Origin: an uncultured Alphaproteobacteria bacterium
Lineage (GTDB): Bacteria; Pseudomonadota; Alphaproteobacteria; Rhodobacterales; Rhodobacteraceae
DNA: 64,000 nt
Reading direction: 5' to 3'
Assembly: GCA_902611475.1 (NCBI GenBank)
Contig: CACLZW010000008.1
Location: forward strand, 1-64,000
In this document: positions 40,219 to 52,588 of the stretch, piece after piece
Layout: the number at the start of each line of letters is the position of its first letter
Position numbering within the stretch: the stretch's first letter is position 1
Notes under the pieces: model-generated
What the model was told of the DNA's origin: nothing
Seen by the model: the letters and a program-made list of their open reading frames with translations, nothing else
The model's database searches: none
Made by a program: the position numbers and the translations under genes

Positions 40219-42534
40219 ATGAAATCCTCAGAAGTAGAAAAAATGAAATTTACAGCAGCCCACTGGGGAACATATAAAGTAAGGCGAAAAGCAGGAAAAA
40301 ACTTTACGCTACTTCCCTTTGAGCAAGATAAGGATCCATCAGATATAGGAAGGGGAATTGAGTCCGCTATAAAAGGTGGTTCGCGCATACAAAAGCCAGC
40401 AATTAGGAAAGGATGGTTAGAGTCCAAGAAAAAACAAAAAGATATTAAAAGAGGCGATGATGAATTTGTAGAGGTATCATGGGAAGACGCATTTGACTTA
40501 GTTAGCGAAGAAATTAAGCGGGTTATTTCCACCCACGGAAACGAAAGTATTTATGCGGGTTCATATGGCTGGGCTAGTGCTGGTCGGTTTCACCATGCTC
40601 AAAGCCATTTAAGGAGATTTTTCAATTTAATAGGTGGTTATACTTACTCTAAAAATACCTACAGTTATGCTGCTGCTGAAGTAATTATCCCACATGTTTT
40701 AGGAAATTTTTATAATTTTCTTTTTGATACTACTAGTTGGGAGTCAATTATAGATCACACTTCCCTTCTTTTGGCCTTTGGAGGTATTCCTTTAAAAAAT
40801 GGACAAATAAATCAAGGAGGAGTTGGTTCACATATTCAAAGAGATTATTTAGAAAAAGCGTCTGAGAAAGGGTTAAAGTTTATTAACGTGAGTCCACTGA
40901 AATCGGATTTAGAAATAGCTAGGAACGTGGAATGGGTTTCATTAAAGCCTAGTACTGACGTCGCTCTAATATTATCACTCTGTTACGAAATTAATAAAGC
41001 CAGATCAACGAAAAGAGACTTTATAGATAAATATACAGTGGGTTTTGAACAGTTTTGCGCGTATTTAAACGGACATACTGATGGGGTTGTTAAGAACGCA
41101 AATTGGGCATCACGAATTACTGGGATAAGTAAAGAGGCTATTTTTGATCTCGTTAGAAAGATAAAAAATTCAAAAAGAACAATGATTTCAGTTAGTTGGT
41201 CACTAACTAGGCAATCACATGGAGAACAACCTTACTGGGCAGCAATTGCTCTAGCTTGTATTATTGGAGACCTTGGCAAGCCTGGCGGGGGCATCGGATT
41301 TGGTTACAGTGCTATGAATAGCATCGGTAACCACTACAAAAAAATACCAGCAGTTTCTTTGCCCCAGGGAAAAAACAAGATCAAGAAATTCATTCCCGTT
41401 GCGAGGATTTCAGAGATGCTCGAAAGCCCTGAAACCAGCTTCGATTATAATGGATCGAAATTAATTTATCCTGATATAAAACTAATTTACTGGGCAGGAG
41501 GCAACCCTTTTCACCACCACCAAGATTTAAATAGGATGATCAAAGCGTGGCAACTGCCTGAAACTGTTATTTCAAATGAATGGTGTTGGAATGCTTTGGC
41601 AAAACATAGTGACATCGTTCTACCAGTTACAACTCCATTGGAGCGAGAAGATATCGCAATTGCTCCAAGAGACCCATATATGATCTTTATGTCAAAAGTT
41701 ATTGATCCAATTGGAGAGAGCAAGTCCGACTTTGAAATTTTTTCAGGCCTTGCAGAAAAATTTGATATCAAAAATGACTATACCGGCAACAAGACTGAAA
41801 AGGAATGGATTAGGTGGATCTATGATGAGAGTAACGCTCTTCAGGAAAATAACTATAGGTTCCCAGACTTTGAATCCTTTAAAAAAAAGGGATGGTATAA
41901 ACACCCAGAACCACTCGATAAACCAGTATTTTTAGAAAAATTTATTCAATCTCCTGAGAAACACCCGCTGGACACCCCAAGTGGGAAAATTGAACTTTTT
42001 TCGAAGGAAGTTGACAGCTTTCAATATTCAGATTGTGTTGGTCATCCCAAATGGTATGGGGATAAAGAATATCTAGGAAGTGCCTCGAAATACAAACTAC
42101 ATCTTCTTTCGAACCAACCTAAATTTAAACTTCATTCTCAATTAGATAACGGTCAAGTTGCAGACAATGAAAAATCAGATGGGAGGGCAATAGTTGAGGT
42201 AAATAGGAGCGATGCAACCGCTAGAGGTTTATCAGACAAAATGCTGGTGAAAGTTTTTAATGACAGAGGCTCCTGCCTTGCAGTTCTAAAAATATCAGAA
42301 AATATTATGGAAGGAGTTGTGAATATTCCTACTGGCGCCTGGTTAGACCCTTCAAAAAGTGATATAGTAAGTTGCATACATGGCAATCCGAACGTGTTAA
42401 CTTTGGACTCAGGTACATCCAAACTGGCTCAAGGCCCTTCATCACATACTTGCCTAGTCGAGATTGAACAATTCGAAAGGGAACCACCCAAAATTAGTGC
42501 TTTTGATCCTCCAAAAATCATTAAATTTAAATGA
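40219..42534 (+). CDS. Molybdopterin oxidoreductase, BisC/TorA/DMSO-reductase family
   Basis: The 771-residue product has the type III DMSO reductase layout and no N-terminal iron-sulfur cysteines. The TYSYAAAEVIIPHVLGN region carries the family's molybdenum-ligand serine area, and TSWESIIDHTSLLLAFGGIP and ALACIIGDLGKPGGGIGFGY are Mo-cofactor-binding stretches. ISNEWCWNALAKHSDIVLP and the C-terminal LLSNQPKFKLHSQLDNG complete the match to BisC-like enzymes. No Tat signal is evident, suggesting a cytoplasmic S- or N-oxide reductase (for example methionine or biotin sulfoxide). Confidence 0.85.
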   Translation: MKSSEVEKMKFTAAHWGTYKVRRKAGKNFTLLPFEQDKDPSDIGRGIESAIKGGSRIQKPAIRKGWLESKKKQKDIKRGDDEFVEVSWEDAFDLVSEEIKRVISTHGNESIYAGSYGWASAGRFHHAQSHLRRFFNLIGGYTYSKNTYSYAAAEVIIPHVLGNFYNFLFDTTSWESIIDHTSLLLAFGGIPLKNGQINQGGVGSHIQRDYLEKASEKGLKFINVSPLKSDLEIARNVEWVSLKPSTDVALILSLCYEINKARSTKRDFIDKYTVGFEQFCAYLNGHTDGVVKNANWASRITGISKEAIFDLVRKIKNSKRTMISVSWSLTRQSHGEQPYWAAIALACIIGDLGKPGGGIGFGYSAMNSIGNHYKKIPAVSLPQGKNKIKKFIPVARISEMLESPETSFDYNGSKLIYPDIKLIYWAGGNPFHHHQDLNRMIKAWQLPETVISNEWCWNALAKHSDIVLPVTTPLEREDIAIAPRDPYMIFMSKVIDPIGESKSDFEIFSGLAEKFDIKNDYTGNKTEKEWIRWIYDESNALQENNYRFPDFESFKKKGWYKHPEPLDKPVFLEKFIQSPEKHPLDTPSGKIELFSKEVDSFQYSDCVGHPKWYGDKEYLGSASKYKLHLLSNQPKFKLHSQLDNGQVADNEKSDGRAIVEVNRSDATARGLSDKMLVKVFNDRGSCLAVLKISENIMEGVVNIPTGAWLDPSKSDIVSCIHGNPNVLTLDSGTSKLAQGPSSHTCLVEIEQFEREPPKISAFDPPKIIKFK

Positions 42535-42602
42535 ATTTAAGATCTAGACAAAGTGTCGCAAATATTCAATTAGCGTTTATATATTGTTGACTAAGGCGAT
42601 AA

Positions 42603-44768
<2,166 letters not shown>

Positions 44769-44826
44769 ATCGCAAGCAGTGCAGATAGCACTAACAATTA
44801 GTAAATCTGGTTGAAAAAGTACGTTT

Positions 44827-44842
44827 TGGCATGATTATTGAT
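44827..44842 (+). promoter_or_regulatory. Possible sigma-54-like promoter before the flagellin
   Basis: TTTTGGCATGATTATTGATT has the GG of a -24 element and TTG of a -12 element at roughly the right spacing, but the -12 GC is GA. It lies 35-50 bases before the flagellin ATG. Sigma-54 control of alphaproteobacterial flagellins is known; the match here is imperfect. Confidence 0.35.
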
Positions 44843-44876
44843 TGAGGTTAATCTTTTATTAATAAAAGTTATCTGA

Positions 44877-47471
44877 ATGACCTCAATTTTTCCTGGTGGC
44901 AATGCTTTGAACGCTGCAAATATTACAAAGAAGCAGCAAGATCAGTCTGCTATACTAATGGAAAAAATTTCCAACGGAAAGAGGCTAATAACCGGTGCGG
45001 ATGATGCTGGTAATATTAATAAAGTAAATAACTTAAAAGCAAAAGTGTTAAGCACTAAAGCTGCTATTCGAAGTGTAACAGATATAATGTCTTTGGCTCA
45101 ATTAGCAGACCAAGGCTATAATAATATCAATAAAATGTTATTAAGAGCAAACGAACTAGCGCTACAATCCACTAATAAGATTTACAAAGATGCTGATCGA
45201 ATTGCCCTCAGTAATGAAATTCAAAATATTATTAATGAAATAGATAATATTGCGAATGGAATTGGCTTTAACAATACTTCGTTAATAAACAGCTCTATAA
45301 AGCAAATTAACTCCGACATGGGTACAGGAAGAGCTGGCGAAATATCGTTAGATTTAAATAATATAAATACGAAAAACTTGGGTCTATACTCACAAAGCTC
45401 ATTGAATTTTAGTACCGATCTGAGCATAGATACTTTTGATGGAACAGATAACGATAACTTTATATACAGAGACGTTTCAACAAATTCTAGTAGATTGATA
45501 GATTTGGGAGACAGCCAAGTACCGTCATATGGAAAAGCGTTTTTCTCTGGGTCACATATAGATTTGTCATTAAATGACGCCGAATTAAATAACGAGACAA
45601 CTAAACTTAGAATGGTTGCTTCACCATCAACATCTCTTGATAGTGTCTCTGTTGTTGGCACCAAAGTATACGTTGGTAATGGCAGCTCAGCCGACCATAT
45701 AGCTACGATAGATGGCACTTTAGATGGAACAAACGGAAAGAAACTGCGTATAAATATTGAGGAACCCTCTTTTACGAATGGTGATTTTGAGTCCGCAAAT
45801 AATTTAGAAGGATGGAGTTTGAACTTGGAAAGAGCATTCCTTGATGGTAGTTTCACAATTGATCAAAAACCCACACCTATTGACCCAGTCTACCCAAATT
45901 TTGGTGGACGTGGGAGTAGTAATGTGGCAAAGGGGATTACTGACAAAGATATACTAGTAGATGAAGGAACATTAAGTGGTGGTATCACTACTACACAAGT
46001 TAATTCTGGAAACAAAGCAGTACGACTTACGAGTATGGATTTAGAGGACACAACTGGCCACTCAGTTATAAGAGGTCCCTACCTATTCAGTAATTCTTCA
46101 GTTACACTCGGAACGGCTAGTTCCGTATCTTTTGCATGGAGAGCAGAAGGTGGTCGAGATGCTTATGACGTCTATGCTTACCTCGTTGACGTAGATAATC
46201 CCAGTAATACAATTGAGCTACTTAATGAAACTCAAAACGCTAGCTCGGGAAATACAAATTGGGCTACTCGCACAGTAAATATTAATAAATCTGGTACGTA
46301 TCAATTCGTTTTTGTTTCTGGTTCATATGATTATAGTGGGGGTAATATATTAGGAGCTCAATTATTTATTGATGATGTCAAGGTAACAAATGCCGCAAGA
46401 AAATTAAGTGGTTCAGTTATTGAAAACATCGGTTCGCTGCTATACGGCGAAGTAGATGTTAATTCGAAGGGCAATCTGTCCGGTGGATCATCAGCGTCCT
46501 TAACAGAGAAGATCATAAATACTGGACAAGATGTCAGCATATTTGGAACCCTTGGCAAAAAACAAATAAATGTGAAAAGTGGGGATATAGCTGAGATAAT
46601 TGCAAATAAAATTAATGTTTTGGCGGATGATACTGGCGTGGAGGCAACATCGTCAACGCAAGCAATGCTGTCTTTTGAAAATACTAGTAATACTAACGTA
46701 AGTGATACAGTTTCATTCAATCTGTACGGTATTGATGGAACAATGAAAAATATTAGCAGTAAGATAAATTTTGGTTCAGGCAACCAAAATATGGACTTAA
46801 ATCCTCTCAAAACCGAGATCAATAATTTTTCAAGCCAAACAGGTATAACGGCATATATATCCGATGACAAACAAGCAATTACTTTAAAAACGAGGCAGGG
46901 CTTTGATATATTAATTGAAGATTTTAACTTAAAAAATGATACTAATAGTGTTTTCATGTATCTAAACGAGATGAAATCATCAGGGCAAGTATCTCCCTGC
47001 TCATTAAAGCTCAGCCAGAGTTCAAGCGGTGTAAGCGTCAATGACTCATGTAGAATTTTTGGTGAGGTTATTCTCAAGAGCCATAAGCACTTCTCGCTGA
47101 ATTCTACTCAAGCTGATAGCATACTTTCACTTCGCGAAAAAAATCTCGACTTTGTTTCTTTGTCAACAATAGCGGCAAGGTCCTTTGATACAGCAAAAAA
47201 ATCTATTGACGTTATAAAATTTTCAATGAAATCCATAGCTGCTGAACAGGGTAAAGTTGGCGGTCTTTCTAACCAACTTCAAAAAACAGTAGATAATCTT
47301 AGTAAAAATAGGTCCTTAGATAAGATTGCCATAGGAAAATTAGAGGATGTAGACGTTACCAAAACAGTTGTCTCTTTACAGAAAGCAAACTATATTCAAA
47401 GTATTGCGACTGCGATGGTTAACAGAGTTAAATCAACAATGGAAGCTGTCCTTCAAATATTAGATCGATAA
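44877..47471 (+). CDS. Very large flagellin-like protein
   Basis: The 864-residue product has a flagellin D0/D1 N-terminus (QQDQSAILMEKISNGKRLITGADDAG, LLRANELALQSTN, IINEIDNIANGIGFNNTSL). The matching C-terminal helix is SMKSIAAEQGKVGGLSNQLQKTVDN and ends YIQSIATAMVNRVKSTMEAVLQILDR. Alphaproteobacterial flagellins are often about 270-500 residues; here ~600 central residues form an outer beta-rich domain, including a carbohydrate-binding-like stretch near 300-500 (GWSLNLERAF, TASSVSFAWRAEGGRDAYDVYAYLVD). No other flagellar genes lie in the window. Confidence 0.8.
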   Translation: MTSIFPGGNALNAANITKKQQDQSAILMEKISNGKRLITGADDAGNINKVNNLKAKVLSTKAAIRSVTDIMSLAQLADQGYNNINKMLLRANELALQSTNKIYKDADRIALSNEIQNIINEIDNIANGIGFNNTSLINSSIKQINSDMGTGRAGEISLDLNNINTKNLGLYSQSSLNFSTDLSIDTFDGTDNDNFIYRDVSTNSSRLIDLGDSQVPSYGKAFFSGSHIDLSLNDAELNNETTKLRMVASPSTSLDSVSVVGTKVYVGNGSSADHIATIDGTLDGTNGKKLRINIEEPSFTNGDFESANNLEGWSLNLERAFLDGSFTIDQKPTPIDPVYPNFGGRGSSNVAKGITDKDILVDEGTLSGGITTTQVNSGNKAVRLTSMDLEDTTGHSVIRGPYLFSNSSVTLGTASSVSFAWRAEGGRDAYDVYAYLVDVDNPSNTIELLNETQNASSGNTNWATRTVNINKSGTYQFVFVSGSYDYSGGNILGAQLFIDDVKVTNAARKLSGSVIENIGSLLYGEVDVNSKGNLSGGSSASLTEKIINTGQDVSIFGTLGKKQINVKSGDIAEIIANKINVLADDTGVEATSSTQAMLSFENTSNTNVSDTVSFNLYGIDGTMKNISSKINFGSGNQNMDLNPLKTEINNFSSQTGITAYISDDKQAITLKTRQGFDILIEDFNLKNDTNSVFMYLNEMKSSGQVSPCSLKLSQSSSGVSVNDSCRIFGEVILKSHKHFSLNSTQADSILSLREKNLDFVSLSTIAARSFDTAKKSIDVIKFSMKSIAAEQGKVGGLSNQLQKTVDNLSKNRSLDKIAIGKLEDVDVTKTVVSLQKANYIQSIATAMVNRVKSTMEAVLQILDR

Positions 47472-47495
47472 CAACTTTTACGCTAAGGATAACAC

Positions 47496-48158
47496 ATGTT
47501 TTATACAACTCAGGCAAACGATCATGGGTTTCCACACGACCCTTTCAAAGCAATAGTAACACCGAGGCCTATCGGTTGGATTGGATCAATTGATAAAGAC
47601 GGAGTTGCCAATCTAGCGCCACATAGTTACTTTAATGCAATTTCAGATAACCCCTATTTTGTCATTTTTGGTTCTATCACTTATAAAGATACCGTACGTA
47701 ATATTGAAGACACAGGTGACTTTACCTGCTCTCTAGTTTCTGAAGATATGTTTGATGCTATGAACTCTTCATCAGTTCCAGTTGAGCCGAAAGTAGACGA
47801 GTTTAATTTAGCCGGAATTAAAAAGCAAGAAAGTAATTTGGTAAAATCTCCTTTTGTAAGTGGTTGCTGTGCTGCTTTAGAGTGCAAACTATGGAAAACT
47901 ATTGATATTCCTGGGACTGATCGATCTAACTTGACAGGCAATTATTCAATAATTGGAGAAGTAGTGGGCATCCATATCAATGACGAATACATTGAAAATG
48001 GTATGTTCAATACCAAGAAAGCAAGACCTGTTGCAAGATTAGGCTATATGGACTACGGAGTTGTTGGTGAAGAAAATATTTTCTCTAAAAATAGACCAAA
48101 AATTGACTCTGAAGGTAAATTGGAGCAGGTAGACAATTGGGACGGCGTATATCGCTGA
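47496..48158 (+). CDS. Flavin reductase-like FMN-binding protein
   Basis: The 220-residue split-barrel protein has FKAIVTPRPIGWIGSIDKDGVANLAPHSYFN, the standard FMN-binding entry of the DIM6/NTAB-type flavin reductases. It also has FGSITYKDTVRNIEDTGDFTCSLV, and GYMDYG near the end. Such proteins reduce flavin with NAD(P)H or bind FMN for a partner oxygenase. AAGGATAAC precedes the ATG. It is probably monocistronic and converges with thyX. Confidence 0.82.
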   Translation: MFYTTQANDHGFPHDPFKAIVTPRPIGWIGSIDKDGVANLAPHSYFNAISDNPYFVIFGSITYKDTVRNIEDTGDFTCSLVSEDMFDAMNSSSVPVEPKVDEFNLAGIKKQESNLVKSPFVSGCCAALECKLWKTIDIPGTDRSNLTGNYSIIGEVVGIHINDEYIENGMFNTKKARPVARLGYMDYGVVGEENIFSKNRPKIDSEGKLEQVDNWDGVYR

Positions 48159-48160
48159 AA

Positions 48161-49081
48161 TTATTTCATTTCAGGGAAATGCTCTAGAAATTCGTTCCAC
48201 TCTCTTTTTGACATTCCGGAATTTTCAAAGGCTATCTTCTCACCTATCAATTTCTTTTTCAGGCACTCGACCGCCTGACTAGATAAATGGATTGAATTCA
48301 ATTGATAGTCCAGAAACGCTTGGAAAGCTTTAGGAACCCATTTTTTCACAATCTCACCAATTATTTCTGCATATACTCTTATTTCATATTGAGCGTGTTT
48401 ATCTGCTCTTAGTCTTAAAAAGTTGAATAAATTATGTAGGTCTGTTTTCCAGTACCATTGAGTATAAATATTGGTTGGCAAATTCATTCTGGCTAATTCT
48501 CTTGCTAAACCAGGTTTCCCGTCAGAAGAAAGTAACTGTTCGTAATTTGCATAACTACGGTCACTGTCATTTTTTAAAATCTCTAGAACTCTATGTGCTT
48601 CCCCTGCCTCTAATACTTTTCCCCTACCCTGGTTATTAATCTTCGATTGGGCAGCTAAGTTACTAGGATCAGGGATATAAAACTCTTTATCAAGGATAGA
48701 GTACCGAGCTGAGTACTCATTAACGTTAGCTGTTCTATGTCTAATCCACTGTCTTGCTACAAACACGGGTAGTTTTATATGAAACTTTATTTCACACATT
48801 TCAAATGGCGTAGAATGCCAATGCCGCATTAAATAACGAATTAATGAATTATCGTCTTGAGCTTTCTTAGTGCCTGCACCATATGAAACCCGTGCTGCTT
48901 GAACAATTGCGTCATCATCACCCATATAGTCTATTACCCTTACAATACCGTGATCCAAAACAGGAAAGATTTTGAAGAGGCTATTTTCGAGGCCCTCTAC
49001 AGAGGCTCTTTTAGTAGTGAAAGATTTTTTCCTTTCCTCCTCTACTGACTTTTTATCTTCTTCAGATATTGTCATTTGCAC
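48161..49081 (-). CDS. thyX: FAD-dependent thymidylate synthase
   Basis: The 306-residue ThyX has the signature [14 protein letters not shown] (RHRxxxxNExSxR) and [21 protein letters not shown] before it. [32 protein letters not shown], which includes substrate-binding residues, lies later. It methylates dUMP using folate and FADH2. No thyA is seen in this window. Confidence 0.95.
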   Translation of the reverse strand: MQMTISEEDKKSVEEERKKSFTTKRASVEGLENSLFKIFPVLDHGIVRVIDYMGDDDAIVQAARVSYGAGTKKAQDDNSLIRYLMRHWHSTPFEMCEIKFHIKLPVFVARQWIRHRTANVNEYSARYSILDKEFYIPDPSNLAAQSKINNQGRGKVLEAGEAHRVLEILKNDSDRSYANYEQLLSSDGKPGLARELARMNLPTNIYTQWYWKTDLHNLFNFLRLRADKHAQYEIRVYAEIIGEIVKKWVPKAFQAFLDYQLNSIHLSSQAVECLKKKLIGEKIAFENSGMSKREWNEFLEHFPEMK

Positions 49082-49132
49082 GCTTTCTCATAAAATATAC
49101 TCTTCATTAGTTTTAACAAGGATAGGAATAGA

Positions 49133-49561
49133 ATGGCAATCAAATATTTGCATACAATGGTAAGGGTAAAAGACATTGACTCATCACTAAACTTTTATTG
49201 TAACCTGCTCGGACTAAAGGAAGTTCGTAGAAAGGAATATGAACAAGGTAAATTCACTCTCATTTTTCTTGCACCACCCGATCAACCTGACGCAATGATT
49301 GAGTTAACATATAATTGGGATAGCTCAGAAACATATACAGAGGGACGAAATTTTGGCCACTTAGCTTTTGAGGTTAATGATATTTATGAAACCTGTCAGC
49401 ATTTGCTAGATAATGGTGTTACGATAAATAGACCACCAAGAGACGGGCGTATGGCTTTTGTTAGATCACCAGATAATATCTCTATAGAACTTTTGCAAAG
49501 GGGCGAGCCTAAAGACATTGAATCTCCCTGGGACACAATGGAAAATATTGGCCACTGGTAG
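49133..49561 (+). CDS. gloA: Lactoylglutathione lyase (glyoxalase I)
   Basis: The 142-residue protein has the VOC fold. Metal ligands fit His7 (YLHTMVRVKD), Glu near 57 (MIELTYNWD), His near 77 (NFGHLAFEV) and Glu near 123 (SIELLQ). RVKDIDSSLNFYCNLLGLKE is the usual GloA N-terminus. It converts the methylglyoxal-glutathione hemithioacetal to lactoylglutathione. The tmRNA promoter begins directly after the stop. Confidence 0.9.
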   Translation: MAIKYLHTMVRVKDIDSSLNFYCNLLGLKEVRRKEYEQGKFTLIFLAPPDQPDAMIELTYNWDSSETYTEGRNFGHLAFEVNDIYETCQHLLDNGVTINRPPRDGRMAFVRSPDNISIELLQRGEPKDIESPWDTMENIGHW

Positions 49562-49590
49562 TTGATAATTTTGAGAAATTATACCATAAT
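49562..49590 (+). promoter_or_regulatory. Sigma-70-type promoter for ssrA
   Basis: TTGATA (49562-49567), 17-base spacer, CATAAT (49585-49590): each box differs from consensus at one position. A start near 49597 would give the tmRNA precursor. Confidence 0.6.
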
Positions 49591-49596
49591 GATGTG

Positions 49597-49905
49597 GTCT
49601 TTTTGACTATGGTAATAAACGCGCATGTAATAAACGGATCGGACCCGGGGGCGGTACCCGGCGGCTCCACCAAAAAAAATTTAGGGGGCCGAAATAGGAT
49701 CGACGGACGTCTAAAGATGTTTGCTTTTACTCGGCGGGACGCCACCGTTATCGGCACAAATTGTATAATTGCAAATGACGATTATGCTCCGGTTGCAGTT
49801 GCAGCGTAAGCAGTAACGAATACCGAAACTTAACTCCAATCTGTTTGCACAGATTGGCGGGGTTTGTAGGCACCTGGCAACAGAAGCCTACGCTACTGCG
49901 ACAGA
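49597..49905 (+). ncRNA. ssrA: tmRNA, permuted two-piece form
   Basis: The acceptor piece comes first, ending GGCGGCTCCA-CCA at 49672 after a T-arm with GGACCCGGGGG. An intervening A-rich loop (49673-49684) is removed in known homologues. The coding piece starts GGGGCCGAAATAGGATCGAC (49685), whose first six bases pair with the acceptor GGCTCC. The tag frame is 49771-49809: GCA resume codon then ANDDYAPVAVAA and stop. Permuted tmRNA is established in alphaproteobacteria. The outer ends are approximate. It rescues stalled ribosomes and tags the peptide for ClpXP. Confidence 0.93.
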
Positions 49906-49915
49906 GGATTGCTTA

Positions 49916-50386
49916 ATGGCGGATATGAATTATAAAGTACTTATAGAAAACGCTATGTTGAATATGGTAAGGGATATTTTAAAAAAAATATCAAAAGATG
50001 GCTTGCCAAAAAATCACCATTTCTTGATAACCTTTTTTTCACACTCAAAAGGTGTAATTATTCCTGATTGGATGAAAGAAAAGTATCCAGATAAGATGAC
50101 GATTATTATTAGAAATTGGTTTGAAAACCTTAATGTGACTGACAAGAAATTTGAAATATCACTCAATTTTAATAATAATGTGGAAAGGTTAACTATTCCT
50201 TTCAATAGCCTTGAATTATTTGCGGATCCATCAGTTGATTTTGCTATAAGTTTTAATCAAGTTAATAGTGTGCCAACTAGCGAAACTGAAGGTGATAACG
50301 AACCTAACGATCAAACTGCATCAAAAAAAGATGAGTTGAATAAAAAAAACGAAAACGTAATTAATTTAAAAAATTTCAAAAAATAA
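49916..50386 (+). CDS. sspB: SspB-like ClpXP adaptor for ssrA-tagged proteins
   Basis: The 156-residue product has the alphaproteobacterial SspB pattern: a helical start (IENAMLNMVRDILKKISKDG), LPKNHHFLITFFSHSKGVIIPDWMKEKYP, MTIIIRNWFENLNV and FEISLNFNNNVERLTIPFNSLELFADPSVDFAISF. A flexible linker and a short basic tail (NVINLKNFKK) follow that would dock to ClpX. It begins 11 bases after the tmRNA, placing the tag RNA and its delivery factor on one probable transcript. Confidence 0.88.
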   Translation: MADMNYKVLIENAMLNMVRDILKKISKDGLPKNHHFLITFFSHSKGVIIPDWMKEKYPDKMTIIIRNWFENLNVTDKKFEISLNFNNNVERLTIPFNSLELFADPSVDFAISFNQVNSVPTSETEGDNEPNDQTASKKDELNKKNENVINLKNFKK

Positions 50387-50406
50387 TTGAATAATGGGAG
50401 TAAAAA

Positions 50407-51789
50407 ATGAGACCAACACGAGTAGAATCTGATAGTTTTGGTGAACTAGAAGTACCTACTGATAAATTTTGGGGTGCTCAGACACAAAGATCACTAAAAA
50501 ACTTTGCAATAGGATATGAAAAGCAACCCTACCCCTTAATTAGGGCAATGATAGCAATCAAGCAAGCTGCGGCAAAAGTCAATATGGCTGAGGGGAAATT
50601 GGATAAAAAATTAGGCTCTACAATTATAAAAGCTTGCAAAAAATTACGTGAAGGAGGTTTTGAAGATAACTTTCCTCTTTCAGTTTGGCAGACCGGCTCT
50701 GGTACACAGACAAACATGAACGTAAATGAGGTAATTGCGAACTTAGCAATAAAGGATTTAGGAGGTAAGGTAGGTTCAAAACACCCAATACACCCAAATG
50801 ATCATGTCAATATGTCTCAAAGTTCGAATGATACCTTTCCTTCAGCAATTCACGTCGCAATAGCCACAGAATTTTTTGAGCATACCCTACCAAAAATGAC
50901 TTTTTTACATAAATGCCTAAAAGAAAAACAAGATAAATTTCAGAAAATTATAAAAATTGGTAGGACTCATACTCAAGATGCCACACCACTAACACTTGGA
51001 CAGGAATTTAGCGGTTATACATTCCAAATTCAGCAAGCTATGAAACGCTTAAATCATTCGTTAAAGGATATTTTGTTTTTAGCGCAAGGCGGAACGGCTG
51101 TTGGAACTGGAATAAATGCCTCAAAAGATTTTTCGAAGCGCGTCGCCGAGGAAATTTCTAAAATAACAAAAATAAATTTCAAGACAGCTCCTAATAAATT
51201 TGAAGCATTAGCTGCAAATGACCCTATAGTAGAATTTTCTGGCTCATTGAAAACCGCTGCCTCAAGCCTCTTTAAGATTGCCAACGATATTAGGTTTCTA
51301 GGTTCCGGCCCTAGATGTGGTCTCGGTGAACTAAGCCTCCCCGAGAATGAACCAGGAAGTTCTATAATGCCAGGGAAGGTAAATCCGACTCAAGCCGAAG
51401 CCACAACTATGGTCTGCATTCAGATAATGGGTAATGATGCCGCAATAGGGTTTGCTGGAAGCCAGGGGCACTTTGAGTTAAATGTTTATAAACCACTATT
51501 AAGTTATAACACACTTCAATCACTTCAATTACTCGGTGATACATGTTATTCCTTTGCAAAAAATTGTGTAAAAGGGTTAAAAGCAAATGAGGTTCAAATT
51601 AAAAAGCACCTTGATAATAGTTTAATGCTCGTAACCGCTTTGGCACCAAAAATAGGTTATGATAATGCGACCAAAATTGCAAAAAATGCACATAAAAATA
51701 ATACAACTCTCAGAACCGAGGCTATTAAATCAGGATTAATTGATGACAGGGAATTTACTAAAATTGTAAATCCCAAAAATATGATTTAG
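50407..51789 (+). CDS. fumC: Fumarate hydratase, class II
   Basis: The 460-residue homotetrameric TCA-cycle enzyme has the N-terminal [25 protein letters not shown], the [12 protein letters not shown] loop, [10 protein letters not shown], and the fumarase signature [16 protein letters not shown] with the catalytic serine loop. The length is normal, and TGGGAGTAAAAA is a plausible ribosome binding site. It follows sspB by 20 bases. Confidence 0.96.
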   Translation: MRPTRVESDSFGELEVPTDKFWGAQTQRSLKNFAIGYEKQPYPLIRAMIAIKQAAAKVNMAEGKLDKKLGSTIIKACKKLREGGFEDNFPLSVWQTGSGTQTNMNVNEVIANLAIKDLGGKVGSKHPIHPNDHVNMSQSSNDTFPSAIHVAIATEFFEHTLPKMTFLHKCLKEKQDKFQKIIKIGRTHTQDATPLTLGQEFSGYTFQIQQAMKRLNHSLKDILFLAQGGTAVGTGINASKDFSKRVAEEISKITKINFKTAPNKFEALAANDPIVEFSGSLKTAASSLFKIANDIRFLGSGPRCGLGELSLPENEPGSSIMPGKVNPTQAEATTMVCIQIMGNDAAIGFAGSQGHFELNVYKPLLSYNTLQSLQLLGDTCYSFAKNCVKGLKANEVQIKKHLDNSLMLVTALAPKIGYDNATKIAKNAHKNNTTLRTEAIKSGLIDDREFTKIVNPKNMI

Positions 51790-51794
51790 TAACG

Positions 51795-52553
51795 CTAGCC
51801 GAACACACTCAGAAAAGGTAGGTACTCTAAAATAAAAAAACCAATCAACTGAAAAGATCCACTTAAAAATAGAAGACCAATAATTACTAAGAACCCGCCA
51901 GTGACCCGCTCGATATATAAAGAGTACTGAGAAATAAATCTTGTAATAAACACTCCCCTAATCAAAAGATAGGCTACACCTATGAATGGAAGGCTAAGTC
52001 CCAAGGAGTAAAATATCATTAAAACTAAACCTCTTAAAACTGATACATCTTGTGCTATTATTGCCAATATTGAGCCGAGTATTGGTCCTATACATGGTGT
52101 CCACCCAAATGCAAAAGTTAACCCTAAAAAAAAAGGTGGCAGAAAATTTCCTCTCTGCTTAATATCAAAGTTAAGCCGAAATTCTTTTTGCAAAAAAGTT
52201 ACTCTTAGTAGTCCGATAAAGTGTAGCCCAAATACTATGATTAAAATCCCCGACCCAATTCTTAATTCATTTTGATAAAGGATAAATATCGACGCCATTG
52301 AATTGGCGGCTAAGCCTAAAAGAATAAAGACAACTGAGAGACCAATTGAAAAGCTAATGGCGCTTAGCAAGACACCTTTTTTAATAGTCTCATTATTATT
52401 TTTGATTTCACTAACGGTTGTCCCAGCCATATATGCCAAGTATGGGGGCAGAATTGGTAAAACACATGGTGATAGAAAACTCAGAATACCTGCAAATAAA
52501 CAAAGTATCGCGCTAAAAATAATTGACGAAGAAAATAAATCTATTCCGAACAT
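51795..52553 (-). CDS. ccdA: Cytochrome c biogenesis/thiol-disulfide transporter CcdA
   Basis: The 252-residue membrane protein has six hydrophobic helices. The conserved cysteine motif LSPCVLPILPPYLAYMAG (helix 1) and GWTPCIGPILGSILA (helix 4) provide the redox pair. It moves electrons from cytoplasmic thioredoxin to periplasmic thiol proteins used in cytochrome c maturation. The gene stands alone. Confidence 0.88.
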   Translation of the reverse strand: MFGIDLFSSSIIFSAILCLFAGILSFLSPCVLPILPPYLAYMAGTTVSEIKNNNETIKKGVLLSAISFSIGLSVVFILLGLAANSMASIFILYQNELRIGSGILIIVFGLHFIGLLRVTFLQKEFRLNFDIKQRGNFLPPFFLGLTFAFGWTPCIGPILGSILAIIAQDVSVLRGLVLMIFYSLGLSLPFIGVAYLLIRGVFITRFISQYSLYIERVTGGFLVIIGLLFLSGSFQLIGFFILEYLPFLSVFG

Positions 52554-52588
52554 ACGCCTTTATATAGTATGGTTAGAACGAATTCCAG

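Noticed and set aside
45221-45856. Long minus-strand frame opposite the flagellin
   Set aside because: It lies entirely within a well-supported coding region on the other strand and shows no start signals or family motifs; several similar antisense frames opposite katG and the indolepyruvate oxidoreductase were dismissed for the same reason.
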